Shown here in pieces: positions 17,801 to 25,430 of a stretch of 64,000 nt of DNA (position 1 is the first letter of the stretch; each line of letters opens with the position of its first letter). The stretch spans positions 620,001 through 684,000 of the forward strand of contig NZ_BAAAXV010000005.1 of NCBI RefSeq assembly GCF_039535785.1. Reading direction: 5' to 3'. Both the position numbers and the translations under genes were made by a program. The stretch is from Nonomuraea helvata (GTDB lineage: Bacteria; Actinomycetota; Actinomycetes; Streptosporangiales; Streptosporangiaceae). The notes beneath the pieces are model-generated. The model ran no database searches, was not told the DNA's origin, and worked only from the letters and a program-made list of their open reading frames with translations.

Positions 17801-20130
17801 CAACCGTACAGGTCCGGGCGGGCGACCCCGAGACCGGCGCGCTGGTCGGCTCGGTCGACGTGCCGCCCACCGGCGGCTGGCAGACGTTCACCGACGTCAC
17901 ACTCGACCTGACCAACCCACCGACCGAGAGCGGACCGCTGTACTTCGTCGTGCGCAAGCCGGCGAGCACGGCCGACAACGCCTACCTGGTCAACGTCAAC
18001 TGGGTCGACTTCGTCGGCAAGGGCGCCACGGACAACCAGCATCCGGCCGTGACGGCGACGGCGACCCCGGCGACGGGCGTCGCCCCGCTGAAGGTCGGCT
18101 TCAAGGCGACGGCCACCGACCCCGAAGGCGACCCGATCACCTACAAGTGGAACTTCGGGGTGACCGGCGCGCCGGAGCCCACCACGGCCGAGGCGAGCTA
18201 CACCTACACCGCGCCGGGCAACTACACGGCCACGGTGACCGCGACCGACGACAAGGGCGCCTCGGCCACCGCCCGGGTCCCGGTCAAGGTGGACGCGGCG
18301 GCCACGGTCTGCTTCACCGGCCGTTCCGACGACTTCCTGGGCACCGGGCTCGACCGTGGCCGCTGGTCGGTCATCCGGGAGAACCAGGACCTCAGGGTCG
18401 CGGACGGCAAGCTCGTGATCCCGACCTCGACCACCGACATCTACAGCACGGGCGGCAACACGCCGAACATCGTCGTGCAGCCGGCGCCGTCGGGGGCGTG
18501 GACCGCCACCGCCAAGCTCACGCTGGACGCGCGTGACGCGTACCAGCAGGCGGGCCTGCTCATCTACGGCGACGACGACAACTACGCCAAGATGGTGCTC
18601 GAGGCGCGGTCGACCTCGGGTTCCGACCACGCCAGCCGCATCTTCCAGTTCATCCGGGAGGAGAACGGCAGCCCGAACGAGGTGTCGCAGAGCAACTCGG
18701 CCAACCTCGGGGACGCCTACCCCGACACGGTGTACGTGCGGTTCGTCAGCGACGGCACCAACATCACCGCCCACTACTCCTCGGACGGCACCACGTTCAC
18801 CGCGATGCCGCAGACCAAGCCGCTCGCCGGGATCGCCAACCCCAAGATCGGCCTGATCTCGCTGGCCGGGGCCGGCCACCCGGTGGTGGACGCGTCCTTC
18901 GACTGGTTCCACATCACGCCGGACGACAAGGCGACGGCGCCGGCCCCGGACGACGAGTTCGACGGCACCGCGCTCGACGCCTGCCGCTGGAACGCGGTCG
19001 TGCGCCCGGACGCGACGGCGGCGCGCGTCGGCAACGGCAAGCTGGAGCTCGACACCACGACCGGTGACATCTACGGGACCGGCAACACCGGCCCGAAGAA
19101 CTTCATCCTGCAGACGGCGCCGAGCGGCGACTGGACGCTGGAGACCAAGGTGGACGCCTCGGCGCTCACCGAGCAGTACCAGCAGGGCGGCCTCATGGTG
19201 TACACCGGCGACGACGACTACGTGAAGCTCGACTTCCTCACCACCAACTCGGCAGGTTCGACGGTGGCGCGGAGCATCGAACTGCGCAGCGAGGCCGGCG
19301 GCACCGTGCAGAACCCGCAGCCGCAAGTGAACAACCTCACCGGCGGCGTGTGGTGGCTGCGGCTGAGGAAGGCGGGCACCACCTACACCGGCTCTTACTC
19401 CTCCGACGGCCGGACCTGGACGGATCTCTCCGCGACGGTGGAGAACACCGCGGTGGCCACCGGCGCGAAGGTCGGTGTGTACACCATCGGCACCAACCAG
19501 TCGGCGTCGAAGACGGTCACGTTCGACTACTTCCACCTGACCAAGGCAGGCTCGGACAAGACCGCGCCCATGACGACGGCGACGACCGATCCGGAGCAGC
19601 CGGCGGGCGGCACGTTCACCGGCCCGGTGTCGGTCACGCTGAAGGCCGCCGACGAGGACGGCGGCAGCGGGGTCGACAAGACCGAGTACCAGCTCGACGG
19701 CGGTGCCTGGACCGCCTACACCGGACCGGTCACCGTGACCGGCGACGGGCAGCACGCGCTGAAGTACCGCTCGGCCGACAAGGCGGGCAACGTCGAAGAG
19801 GCCAAGACGCTGACGCTGACGATCTCGGCGTCCGCGCCGCAGGTCAAGCTGACGGTCTCCGCCTCGTCCCGCTGCATCGGCACCTCGGCGTACGTGGCGG
19901 TCACGGCCGTCAACGGCTCGGACGTGCCGGCGACGGTGACGCTGACCACCCCGTTCGGTTCGAAGACCGTGGCCGACGTGGCCCCGGGCAAGCAGGCGTA
20001 CCAGTCCTTCAACAGCCGGGCCGGGCAGATCGACGCGGGCACGGTGACCGTGAAGGGGACCGCGACGATCGGCGGCGGGCAGGTCACCTCGTCGTACGAC
20101 GCCGCCTACCCGGCGCTCAGCTGCCGCTGA
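14836..20130 (+). CDS. Giant secreted ThuA / sugar dehydrogenase (GSDH) / PKD / CBM6 protein
   Basis: This 1764-residue secreted multidomain protein starts at ATG 14836 after AGGAAGG. The order is signal peptide (to about 56), ThuA-like glutamine-amidotransferase-fold domain (about 58-275), and a beta-propeller of the PQQ-dependent glucose/sorbosone dehydrogenase family (about 287-712, with LGLTLDPGFD, CCHHGGGM and GLRNPFRMGLDP). These are followed by PKD (about 720-800), a further beta domain, CBM6 (about 918-1060) and PKD (about 1065-1153). Two concanavalin-like DUF1349-type domains (1165-1360 and 1373-1570) and an OmpL47-like beta domain (1576-1665) close it. No cell-wall anchor is seen. 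It probably binds polysaccharide and oxidises sugars outside the cell. The neighbouring transporter and dehydrogenase genes suggest a common glycan substrate. Confidence 0.88.
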   Translation: MSPRPRTWARAAGLLNAVLPEGGRRPRRRTATTMALALVAPFLIPLAAPVSAEAATAAEPAFKVLVFSKTTGFRHDSIPEGIAAVQKLGQDNNFAVDTTEDSALFTDQNLAQYQAVVFMSTTGDPLGTQEQKDAFQRYIEGGGGFVGVHAAADSGYNWAWYGKLVGAYFKQHPAIQQATVKVEDPAHPATKDLPTTWTRTDEWYDYQANPRGTVHVLTSMDEKSYTGATMGADHPNTWCQDFDGGRSWYTGLGHLKENYSEPNFLKLLLGGIQTAAGAVKADCSASQSSSFEKVTLDDSTSNPMMLDVAKDGRVFYIDRLGEVKIIKPTGGTVTAAKLNVFTANESGLLGLTLDPGFDSNHWVYLYYSPTGTDVDRLSRFTVTGDTLDLSSEKKILDVPVQRAECCHHGGGMVMDPRTGNLWLGTGDNTNPFASDGYAPLDEQSGRANWDSQRTAGNTNSLSGKLLRIHPEADGTYTIPSGNLFAPGTAKTKPEIYGMGLRNPFRMGLDPKTGNIMLGEYGPDANAASSTRGPQNTVEWNLVTKPGNFGWPYCIGNNTPYVDYNFATKQSGSPFNCAAPVNESPNNDGLTSLPPVIPATIWYHYAADPQNFPELSGGAPMGGPVYRSDPNLQSDVKWPAYWDGKAVFGEWNNDKVWSFQLDENGSKVVEMNPILGSLSFKKPMDMKFGPDGALYMIEWGSGFGGDNADSGIYRIEYTKGTRPPIARATADKTDGPLPLTVKFSSEGSRDPEGKTLTYAWDLDGDGDTDSTDPNPTFTYEKGGDYSVVLTVKTPDGKTATASVPISAGNTRPTVKVDVPPNGAFFEFGDQVKFKVTVTDAEDGTIDCDKVKIQAILGHDSHGHPLDQLKGCEGTLQTQQAGHGEYDNLFYAIEASYTDGGANGAGPLTGRGQIILEPKRKQAEHFARTGRVTDGKGTDAAGVQAETTTDTQGGNQHIAFVQDGDWWSFDPVNLSNVTAIRLRASSGGAGATVQVRAGDPETGALVGSVDVPPTGGWQTFTDVTLDLTNPPTESGPLYFVVRKPASTADNAYLVNVNWVDFVGKGATDNQHPAVTATATPATGVAPLKVGFKATATDPEGDPITYKWNFGVTGAPEPTTAEASYTYTAPGNYTATVTATDDKGASATARVPVKVDAAATVCFTGRSDDFLGTGLDRGRWSVIRENQDLRVADGKLVIPTSTTDIYSTGGNTPNIVVQPAPSGAWTATAKLTLDARDAYQQAGLLIYGDDDNYAKMVLEARSTSGSDHASRIFQFIREENGSPNEVSQSNSANLGDAYPDTVYVRFVSDGTNITAHYSSDGTTFTAMPQTKPLAGIANPKIGLISLAGAGHPVVDASFDWFHITPDDKATAPAPDDEFDGTALDACRWNAVVRPDATAARVGNGKLELDTTTGDIYGTGNTGPKNFILQTAPSGDWTLETKVDASALTEQYQQGGLMVYTGDDDYVKLDFLTTNSAGSTVARSIELRSEAGGTVQNPQPQVNNLTGGVWWLRLRKAGTTYTGSYSSDGRTWTDLSATVENTAVATGAKVGVYTIGTNQSASKTVTFDYFHLTKAGSDKTAPMTTATTDPEQPAGGTFTGPVSVTLKAADEDGGSGVDKTEYQLDGGAWTAYTGPVTVTGDGQHALKYRSADKAGNVEEAKTLTLTISASAPQVKLTVSASSRCIGTSAYVAVTAVNGSDVPATVTLTTPFGSKTVADVAPGKQAYQSFNSRAGQIDAGTVTVKGTATIGGGQVTSSYDAAYPALSCR

Positions 20131-20147
20131 GCGCCGACAGCAGAACC

Positions 20148-20179
20148 GGGGCCGGCCGGCCGAGCAGCCGACCGGCCCC
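20148..20179 (+). terminator. Strong GC hairpin after the giant gene
   Basis: GGGGCCGG (20148-20155) pairs exactly with CCGGCCCC (20172-20179), and the inner CGGC/GCCG can extend the stem around a CGAGCA loop. It starts 17 bases after the stop and ends 22 bases before the next start. It can terminate, or attenuate read-through into the surface-protein operon. Confidence 0.65.
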
Positions 20180-20201
20180 ACCCCCTCAATGGAGCGAACA
20201 C

Positions 20202-20843
20202 ATGAAAATGAACAGGACCACACAGATACTCGCCGCGGCGATGCTCGGTGTCGCGCTCACCGCCGCCGGCGTCGGCGTGGGCGGTCCCGCGGTGGCGGAC
20301 GACGAACCCGACAACGGCATCGACGTGTCAGTGACGATCGAGCCGAACACCACTCCCGGTGAGCTGTCCATGACCGTCGCCGACAACGGCGGAGTGGCCC
20401 TGCGGGAGGACGGCTCCAACGCCGCCGCCCGCCAGTTCGTCGGCACGCTGCCGACGGTCACGGTGACCGACAGCCGCCGGCCCGAGGAGATCCCCGCCGG
20501 TGACTTCTGGGCGGTCGTCGGCCAGGCCAGCGAGTTCACCGCGACGAGCGGTTCGGCGCCGCCCATCGGCCCGCAGTACCTGGGCTGGCGGCCGCGCCTG
20601 CTGAGCGACTCCTCCTCCGGTGCGGTGGCGGCCGGTGAGCCCGTCTCCAGCGTCATCTCAGACGGCTCGGGAGCGCCCACCGTCGGCCTGCAAGGGCAGG
20701 AACTGCTGGTGTCGACCGCGAACTCCGCCGACGAGATCGGCACCTGGCAGGTCAACGCCGGCCTCGCGCTGCGCACTCCCGCCGACGTCGCCGCCGGCGA
20801 GTACCACTCGACTCTGACGCTCTCCCTCTTCAACCAGTCCTGA
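20202..20843 (+). CDS. Secreted WxL-domain-like surface protein
   Basis: The 213-residue protein has a signal peptide (to about residue 35, AVADDEP). Its beta-rich mature part contains repeated TVTDSR- and ITIEPN-like strands and ends GTWQVNAGLALRTPADVAAG then YHSTLTLSLF. That ending resembles the C-terminal WxL cell-wall-binding fold best known in Firmicutes (xTWxL...GxYxxTLTxxL). The start is ATG 20202. It is first of four genes with small or no gaps. The next gene resembles WxL-partner (DUF916/peptidoglycan-binding) proteins, which supports the assignment. Confidence 0.6.
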   Translation: MKMNRTTQILAAAMLGVALTAAGVGVGGPAVADDEPDNGIDVSVTIEPNTTPGELSMTVADNGGVALREDGSNAAARQFVGTLPTVTVTDSRRPEEIPAGDFWAVVGQASEFTATSGSAPPIGPQYLGWRPRLLSDSSSGAVAAGEPVSSVISDGSGAPTVGLQGQELLVSTANSADEIGTWQVNAGLALRTPADVAAGEYHSTLTLSLFNQS

Positions 20844-20924
20844 ACCGGAGGCAGGACGCCATCGCCCGCTGTGGGCGTCCGGGACCTGTGCCGGCCGGCC
20901 TGGCGCAGGTCCCGGACGACCACG

Positions 20925-21983
20925 ATGAGACTGGAGACACCTCTGTTGACCACAAGCCGTTCGCGAGGCGCCCTCGCCCACCTCGCCGTCTTACCCGCTG
21001 TCGGCGTTGCCCTGCTGGTCGCCGTCCTGGTCACCGCGGTCACGTTCGCGACCCCGTCCAACGCCGACACCACCTGGTCGGTCGTTCCGGCCAACGCCGA
21101 CGGTCCTGACGGCCGCAGCGTCATCGACCTCGAACTCGCCGGCGGGCAGCAGGTGGTCGAGCATGTGGCGGTCGTCAACCGCTCCACTCAGCCGGTCGAC
21201 TTCGCGATCGACGCCAACGACGGCTACCTGACCTCCAAGGGCTACTTCGACATGCGGCCCTCGGACGCGAAACCGACCGACGGCGGCTCCTGGATAGCGG
21301 TTCCCGAGAAGGTGACCATCGCCGCCGGGGCCACCTCCGTCGTGCCGGTGACGGTGTCGATCCCCCAGAACGCGACGCCGGGCGATCACCCCGCAGGTGT
21401 GACCGCGTCCCTGGAGACCGTCTCCGGTCAGGTACGGGTCCAGAACCGGGTGGGCGTCCGCCTGAACATCCGCGTCACCGGCGACTATGTGGCCAAGGTG
21501 GCGGTAAGCGACGTGCAGGCCGAGTACACGGGATCGTGGAATCCCTTCGCCGCCGGATCCGTCGAGGTGACCTACACCGTGGCCAACGTCGGCAACGTCC
21601 GGCTGGTCGCGGACAACCGGGTCCTGACGTCCACGTTCGTGGGCGAGAACAACTGGAGTGACCCGTCCGCGGCCAAGGCCAGGGAGCTCATGCCGGGCGG
21701 CAGCCGCACGTTCGTCGCACGGGTGCCCGGCGCCTGGCCGCTGGGTCCCATCGGCACGACCGTCACGGTGATCCCCTCGCCCGCGGGCAAGCCGATCCCG
21801 GGCGTCACCGCCCAGCGGATGGCGATCGACACCACGGTCTGGGCCCTGCCGTGGCCGCAGCTCGCCCTCCTCGTCCTCCTCATCCTCGCCCCCTTCGCCG
21901 TCCGGCTGGTCGCCGCCTGGCGCCGCAAGCGCATCGAGAAGCTGATCATGCTCCACGGCAAAGGCACGCCTCAGGAGGCGTGA
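20925..21983 (+). CDS. Membrane-anchored WxL-partner (DUF916-like) protein
   Basis: The 352-residue protein has an N-terminal signal or anchor helix (ALLVAVLVTAVTFATPSNA). It continues with immunoglobulin-like beta domains containing FAIDANDGYLTSKGYF, VPVTVSIPQNATPGDHPAGV and VRVQNRVGVRLNIRV, and ends with a C-terminal helix (LALLVLLILAPFAVRLVAAW) followed by a basic tail. This layout matches WxL-interacting DUF916-type proteins. The start could be ATG 20925 or TTG 20946; the latter has GGAG at better spacing. It would display or anchor the preceding secreted protein. Confidence 0.65.
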   Translation: MRLETPLLTTSRSRGALAHLAVLPAVGVALLVAVLVTAVTFATPSNADTTWSVVPANADGPDGRSVIDLELAGGQQVVEHVAVVNRSTQPVDFAIDANDGYLTSKGYFDMRPSDAKPTDGGSWIAVPEKVTIAAGATSVVPVTVSIPQNATPGDHPAGVTASLETVSGQVRVQNRVGVRLNIRVTGDYVAKVAVSDVQAEYTGSWNPFAAGSVEVTYTVANVGNVRLVADNRVLTSTFVGENNWSDPSAAKARELMPGGSRTFVARVPGAWPLGPIGTTVTVIPSPAGKPIPGVTAQRMAIDTTVWALPWPQLALLVLLILAPFAVRLVAAWRRKRIEKLIMLHGKGTPQEA

Positions 21984-22690
21984 GCGCCATCGACATCCGT
22001 CCTCAGGAGGTGGCGACCATCAACCGACCCAGGCAACCGGCCCCCGCACAGGGTGCGACGTGGGCCCGCGTGCTCGCCCTCGCGGTCGCGTTCGCGCTCG
22101 GCGCGATCGTCGCCGGCGGTGTGGTGTTCGCGCTGACCCGGCCGGACTCGATCGAGCAGACGGCCGACCGTCTCCGTGCCGAGTCCGCCCTCCGCGACAA
22201 AACGCAGATCAAGGCCCTGACGGAGCTGGCCCGCGGCACGCGGACCCGGCTCCTGCCCGTGCTCGACGGGCTGAGCCGGGCCATGCCGTCCGACGGCACA
22301 GCGGGGCCCGTCGCGGTGACCGCCGCCGACGTCGAGGCCTGGCAGCAGGCGGCCGCCGCGGCCATCCAAGGCTTCGCCGACCCGCCGTCCGGTGAGACCG
22401 CCACCAACGTGGCGCGGTCGAGTCTCGCCTCCGCCGTACGGCAGCTCGCCACGACCGTCGACACCTACGCGGCCGCGCGGGGGTTGACCGGACCGGCCCG
22501 CGCCGCCGCCATGGACCTGGCCGTACGGCAACGCGCCGACGCGCTCTTCGCCTGGTCGATCGGCGCCACCGCTCTCGACGCCGTGAACATCGACGCGGGC
22601 TACGGCCACCAGCACGTGTTCCTACCGACATCACCCGGCGAAGGGGCGCTCACCCCCGACACCGAACCCGAGGGGAGTCACGACTCGTGA
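21980..22690 (+). CDS. Single-pass membrane protein of unknown function
   Basis: I do not recognise this 236-residue protein. It has one N-terminal transmembrane segment (VLALAVAFALGAIVAGGVVFAL) and an Ala-rich helical extracytoplasmic part with no catalytic motif that I can see. The likely GTG start at 21980 overlaps the stop of the preceding gene by 4 bases (GTGA). A second GTG at 22010 lies within AGGAGGTG and is an alternative. Coupling to its neighbours suggests a role in the same surface complex. Confidence 0.6.
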   Translation: MSAIDIRPQEVATINRPRQPAPAQGATWARVLALAVAFALGAIVAGGVVFALTRPDSIEQTADRLRAESALRDKTQIKALTELARGTRTRLLPVLDGLSRAMPSDGTAGPVAVTAADVEAWQQAAAAAIQGFADPPSGETATNVARSSLASAVRQLATTVDTYAAARGLTGPARAAAMDLAVRQRADALFAWSIGATALDAVNIDAGYGHQHVFLPTSPGEGALTPDTEPEGSHDS

Positions 22691-23268
22691 ACAAGGCACC
22701 GGCATACGTCCTCACCGTCCTGCTGGCCGGGCTCATGCTGGTGCTCGGCGCACCGGCGGCCTCCGCCCACGGCGGGCCGATCAAGCTGGAGGTGACGGGA
22801 GACGGCGCCGACAACGTCAACGTGCTGGTCACGTACAAGAAGGACGGCCATCCCGTAACGGAGATCATCGAGGCCACGCTGAAGGCGACCTCGGCAGACG
22901 GCCGTTCCTTCGGGCCGGTGCCGCTCAGGTCGGCGCCAGAGGGCCAGAACCTCTACCACTCCGCCGAGCCGCTGCCGAGCGGCGAGTGGCGGGTCACCGT
23001 GACCGCGACCGAGCCCTCCAAGGCGAAAGCGACGGTGAAGGTGCAGGCGGGCGTTGTCGCCGCCGCACCCGTGGCGGCGACCGCCCCCGCAACGGGGCAG
23101 GCGACGGCGCCCGCGCGGAACAAGGCCGCCGCACCGGCGACCGTGATGGACGACCAAGGCGCGATGGGGACTCCCCTCAAAATCGGCATCATCGTCCTCG
23201 TGGCGCTCGTCGCCCTCGTGGCCTGGATCGCCCTCGCCTGGCGGCACCGCATGGGTGTCCGGCGCTGA
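22687..23268 (+). CDS. Secreted Ig-like protein with C-terminal membrane anchor
   Basis: The 193-residue product begins at GTG 22687, overlapping the previous stop. It has a signal peptide ending AASAHGG and one beta-sandwich domain (GPIKLEVTGDGADNVNVLVTY ... SGEWRVTVTAT). An Ala/Pro/Thr-rich linker (about 120-155) and a C-terminal helix (IGIIVLVALVALVAWIALAW) with an arginine tail complete it. The mature N-terminus beginning with His after the cleavage site recalls CopC/YcnI-type domains, but I see no metal motif beyond that. It closes the four-gene surface operon. Confidence 0.65.
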   Translation: MNKAPAYVLTVLLAGLMLVLGAPAASAHGGPIKLEVTGDGADNVNVLVTYKKDGHPVTEIIEATLKATSADGRSFGPVPLRSAPEGQNLYHSAEPLPSGEWRVTVTATEPSKAKATVKVQAGVVAAAPVAATAPATGQATAPARNKAAAPATVMDDQGAMGTPLKIGIIVLVALVALVAWIALAWRHRMGVRR

Positions 23269-23888
23269 ATTCGGCCGGGGATTGGCGAATACAACAGGAG
23301 GGCGCAACCCAGAACTTCTGGACAGGCGCTCATCAAGGTGTCGCCGGGCAAGCGTGATGGCATGCGCGCGCGTAGTCCGGACGGTGCTGGGCGTACACGG
23401 CGGTCCACGGGTGAGGCGTCCGTTGGGTGTCTGCCCTTGGTGCGGTAAGTCCACCACTTCGAGCCCGGCCGGGACGCCTATACCGAACGGCCCGGCCATC
23501 AACTGCCGGTGGATCTCGCGTTTCACCTGCTGGGGCCTGTGAGCGCCCGAGCCGTCGCGGCTGATCCACCGCCACCGGTGGGCGGAGCTCCTCCCGGTCA
23601 CCCCGGCGACGATCCTGCGTCGGCACCGCACCCCGTGAGGCCAGTTCGTCGGGACCGTCGGCGTCTCCGGCGGCACCGCCGACCAGGACGTCCTGGTCGG
23701 CGGTGCCCGCATGAAAGCGGTGTGGCACCCGGCAGGCGCCGGGGGTGGCTACCGAGGCCCCGTCGCAGCCAGGTCGAATCGATTGCGAAAAGTTCGCCCC
23801 ATCGTTGAACCGGTTCGGCGGCTACATCGTTTCGAAGATCAGCCAAACGCGGACAGCAAGCTCACGTCGACCCAGCGGGAGACTTCCA
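23269..23888. other. Intergenic region with decayed mobile DNA
   Basis: This 620-base stretch has no supportable gene. The only recognisable piece is a transposase fragment at 23561-23638. The last bases hold GGGAG upstream of the GTG start of the adenylating enzyme and presumably its promoter. Confidence 0.5.
23561..23638 (+). pseudogene. Transposase remnant (integrase type, linker region)
   Basis: The plus strand encodes LIHRHRWAELLPVTPATI then LRRHRTP and a stop. Actinobacterial integrase-type transposases carry a near-identical stretch (RWxxLLPVTPATLLRWHR) between their HTH and DDE parts. It is only about 25 residues and clearly dead. Confidence 0.5.
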
Positions 23889-25430
23889 GTGACACTGCGT
23901 CTGAATAACTCTGCTCTCGTCGATCTGCCTTCTGCGGATCGAATCCTGTTCCAGAGTTTCGGCACCGGCCCAGAGGCCACCCCGGCGTTCGACCGTATTC
24001 ACCATGCCTTCGAGGCCCACGCCAAGGCCACGCCGACCGCGACCGCCGTCACTCATCTCGGCGAGAGCATGACCTACCTGGAACTCGACCGCCAAGCCGA
24101 CCGACTCGCCGCGTCGCTCGCCCACCGTGGTGTGCGTCCCGGCGACCGCGTCGGCCTGTTCATGACGCGGTCGATCCCGATGGTCGTGGGCATCCTCGCG
24201 ATCTTGAAGGTCGGCGCGGCCTACGTGCCGCAGGATGTCCGGATCACCCCGGCCGTCCACCTGCGCCACATTATCGACACGGCCTCCATCAAGGTGATCC
24301 TGACCTCCTCTGATTCGGCGCCGAGGATCCCCTCCAGCGATCGTCACGAGGTCATCGCGGTAGACGAGGTCCCGCGCTCGGGAGAGTGGTCCCCGCGAGT
24401 CCCGGGCGGGTCGGGCGACGTGGCGGTGGTCATCTTCACCTCTGGGACGACCGGCCATCCCAACGGTGTCAACGTGACCCACGCCAACCTGTGCAACATC
24501 CTGCTGAACGAGCCGGGCTCCCTGGGAATCGGCCCTGGCACCAGGGTGGCCCAGATCCTCAACATCGCCTTCGACATGGCGGTTTGGGAGATCCTTGGAG
24601 CCCTGTCGCACGGCGCCACGCTCGTCATCCGCGGCGACGACATCGAGGAGACCGTGCGCGACGTCGACGTCGTCATCGCCACCCCGGGAATCTTGGGCTC
24701 CCTCGACGCCTCTCGGTGCCGCAACGTCAAGGTGGTCGCGGTCGCGGGCGAGCGCTGCCCCCAGCACCTGGCGGACACCTGGTCTCGCTTCAGCGCCTTC
24801 CACAACGCGTGCGGACCCACCGAGGTCACCATCGTCAACACGATGCAGCGCTACGATCCGCAGCGCCGCGTCCTGACCATCGGCAGACCGTTGCCCAACA
24901 CCACGGTCTACATCCTCGACCAGAACGGCAGGCCATGCCCGATCGGCGAGATCGGCGAGATGTGGGCGGGCGGCGCTTGCGTGACCGCGGGCTATCTCGG
25001 GAACGACGTCCTGACCATGCAGAGGTACCGGCCCGATCCCTTCCATGGCGGCGGCCACCTGATGTTCCGCACTCGCGACCTGGGCCGCTGGACACCGGAC
25101 GGTGAGCTGGAACACCACGGCCGCACCGACGACCAGGTGAAAGTCAGAGGCTTCCGGGTCGAGCTGGACGCCGTCACCGGCGCGCTGGAGCTGACCGCGG
25201 ACTGCGTCCGCGCCACCACAGTCCTGCGCGAGGGCGAGCTGATCGGCTTCGTCAGCCCGGCGAGCGTGGACGTCGAGGCGGCGAGGAAGGCCGTCGAGCA
25301 GACGCTGCCGTACTATTGCGTGCCCTCCCGCATCGTGGCCGTGGACGAGCTGCCGATGACCGACCGCGGCAAGGTCGACAAGAACGCCCTGCCCGACCTG
25401 ATCGACCCGCTGATCGAGGTGGTCGCATGA
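23889..25430 (+). CDS. Adenylate-forming enzyme (NRPS-like A domain)
   Basis: This 513-residue stand-alone adenylation domain has core motifs LTYLELDRQA-type A2, VVIFTSGTTGHPNGVNVTH (A3, phosphate loop), NIAFDMAVWEIL (A4), NACGPTEVTIVNT (A5), FRTRDLGRWTPDGELEHHGR (A7/A8) and DRGKVDKNAL (A10 lysine). It has no carrier or condensation domain. The start is GTG 23889 with GGGAG upstream. Its stop overlaps the start of the membrane oxidoreductase by 4 bases (ATGA at 25427). The pair reproduces, in two proteins, the AMP-binding plus six-helix plus reductase layout of the fungal redox protein TmpL. Its substrate is unknown. Confidence 0.88.
   Translation: MTLRLNNSALVDLPSADRILFQSFGTGPEATPAFDRIHHAFEAHAKATPTATAVTHLGESMTYLELDRQADRLAASLAHRGVRPGDRVGLFMTRSIPMVVGILAILKVGAAYVPQDVRITPAVHLRHIIDTASIKVILTSSDSAPRIPSSDRHEVIAVDEVPRSGEWSPRVPGGSGDVAVVIFTSGTTGHPNGVNVTHANLCNILLNEPGSLGIGPGTRVAQILNIAFDMAVWEILGALSHGATLVIRGDDIEETVRDVDVVIATPGILGSLDASRCRNVKVVAVAGERCPQHLADTWSRFSAFHNACGPTEVTIVNTMQRYDPQRRVLTIGRPLPNTTVYILDQNGRPCPIGEIGEMWAGGACVTAGYLGNDVLTMQRYRPDPFHGGGHLMFRTRDLGRWTPDGELEHHGRTDDQVKVRGFRVELDAVTGALELTADCVRATTVLREGELIGFVSPASVDVEAARKAVEQTLPYYCVPSRIVAVDELPMTDRGKVDKNALPDLIDPLIEVVA

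Noticed and set aside
14941..20223. A 1760-codon open frame on the minus strand opposite the giant secreted protein
   Set aside because: Its composition is Arg/Gly/Val/Asp-rich with no domain, and it mirrors the codon bias of the real plus-strand gene. Long antisense frames are normal at this GC content.
23509..23808. Plus-strand frame beginning MDLAFHLLGPVSARA, resembling the start of a SARP regulator
   Set aside because: The similarity ends after about 12 residues and the remainder is Arg/Pro-rich. A different frame of the same DNA gives a clear transposase remnant.
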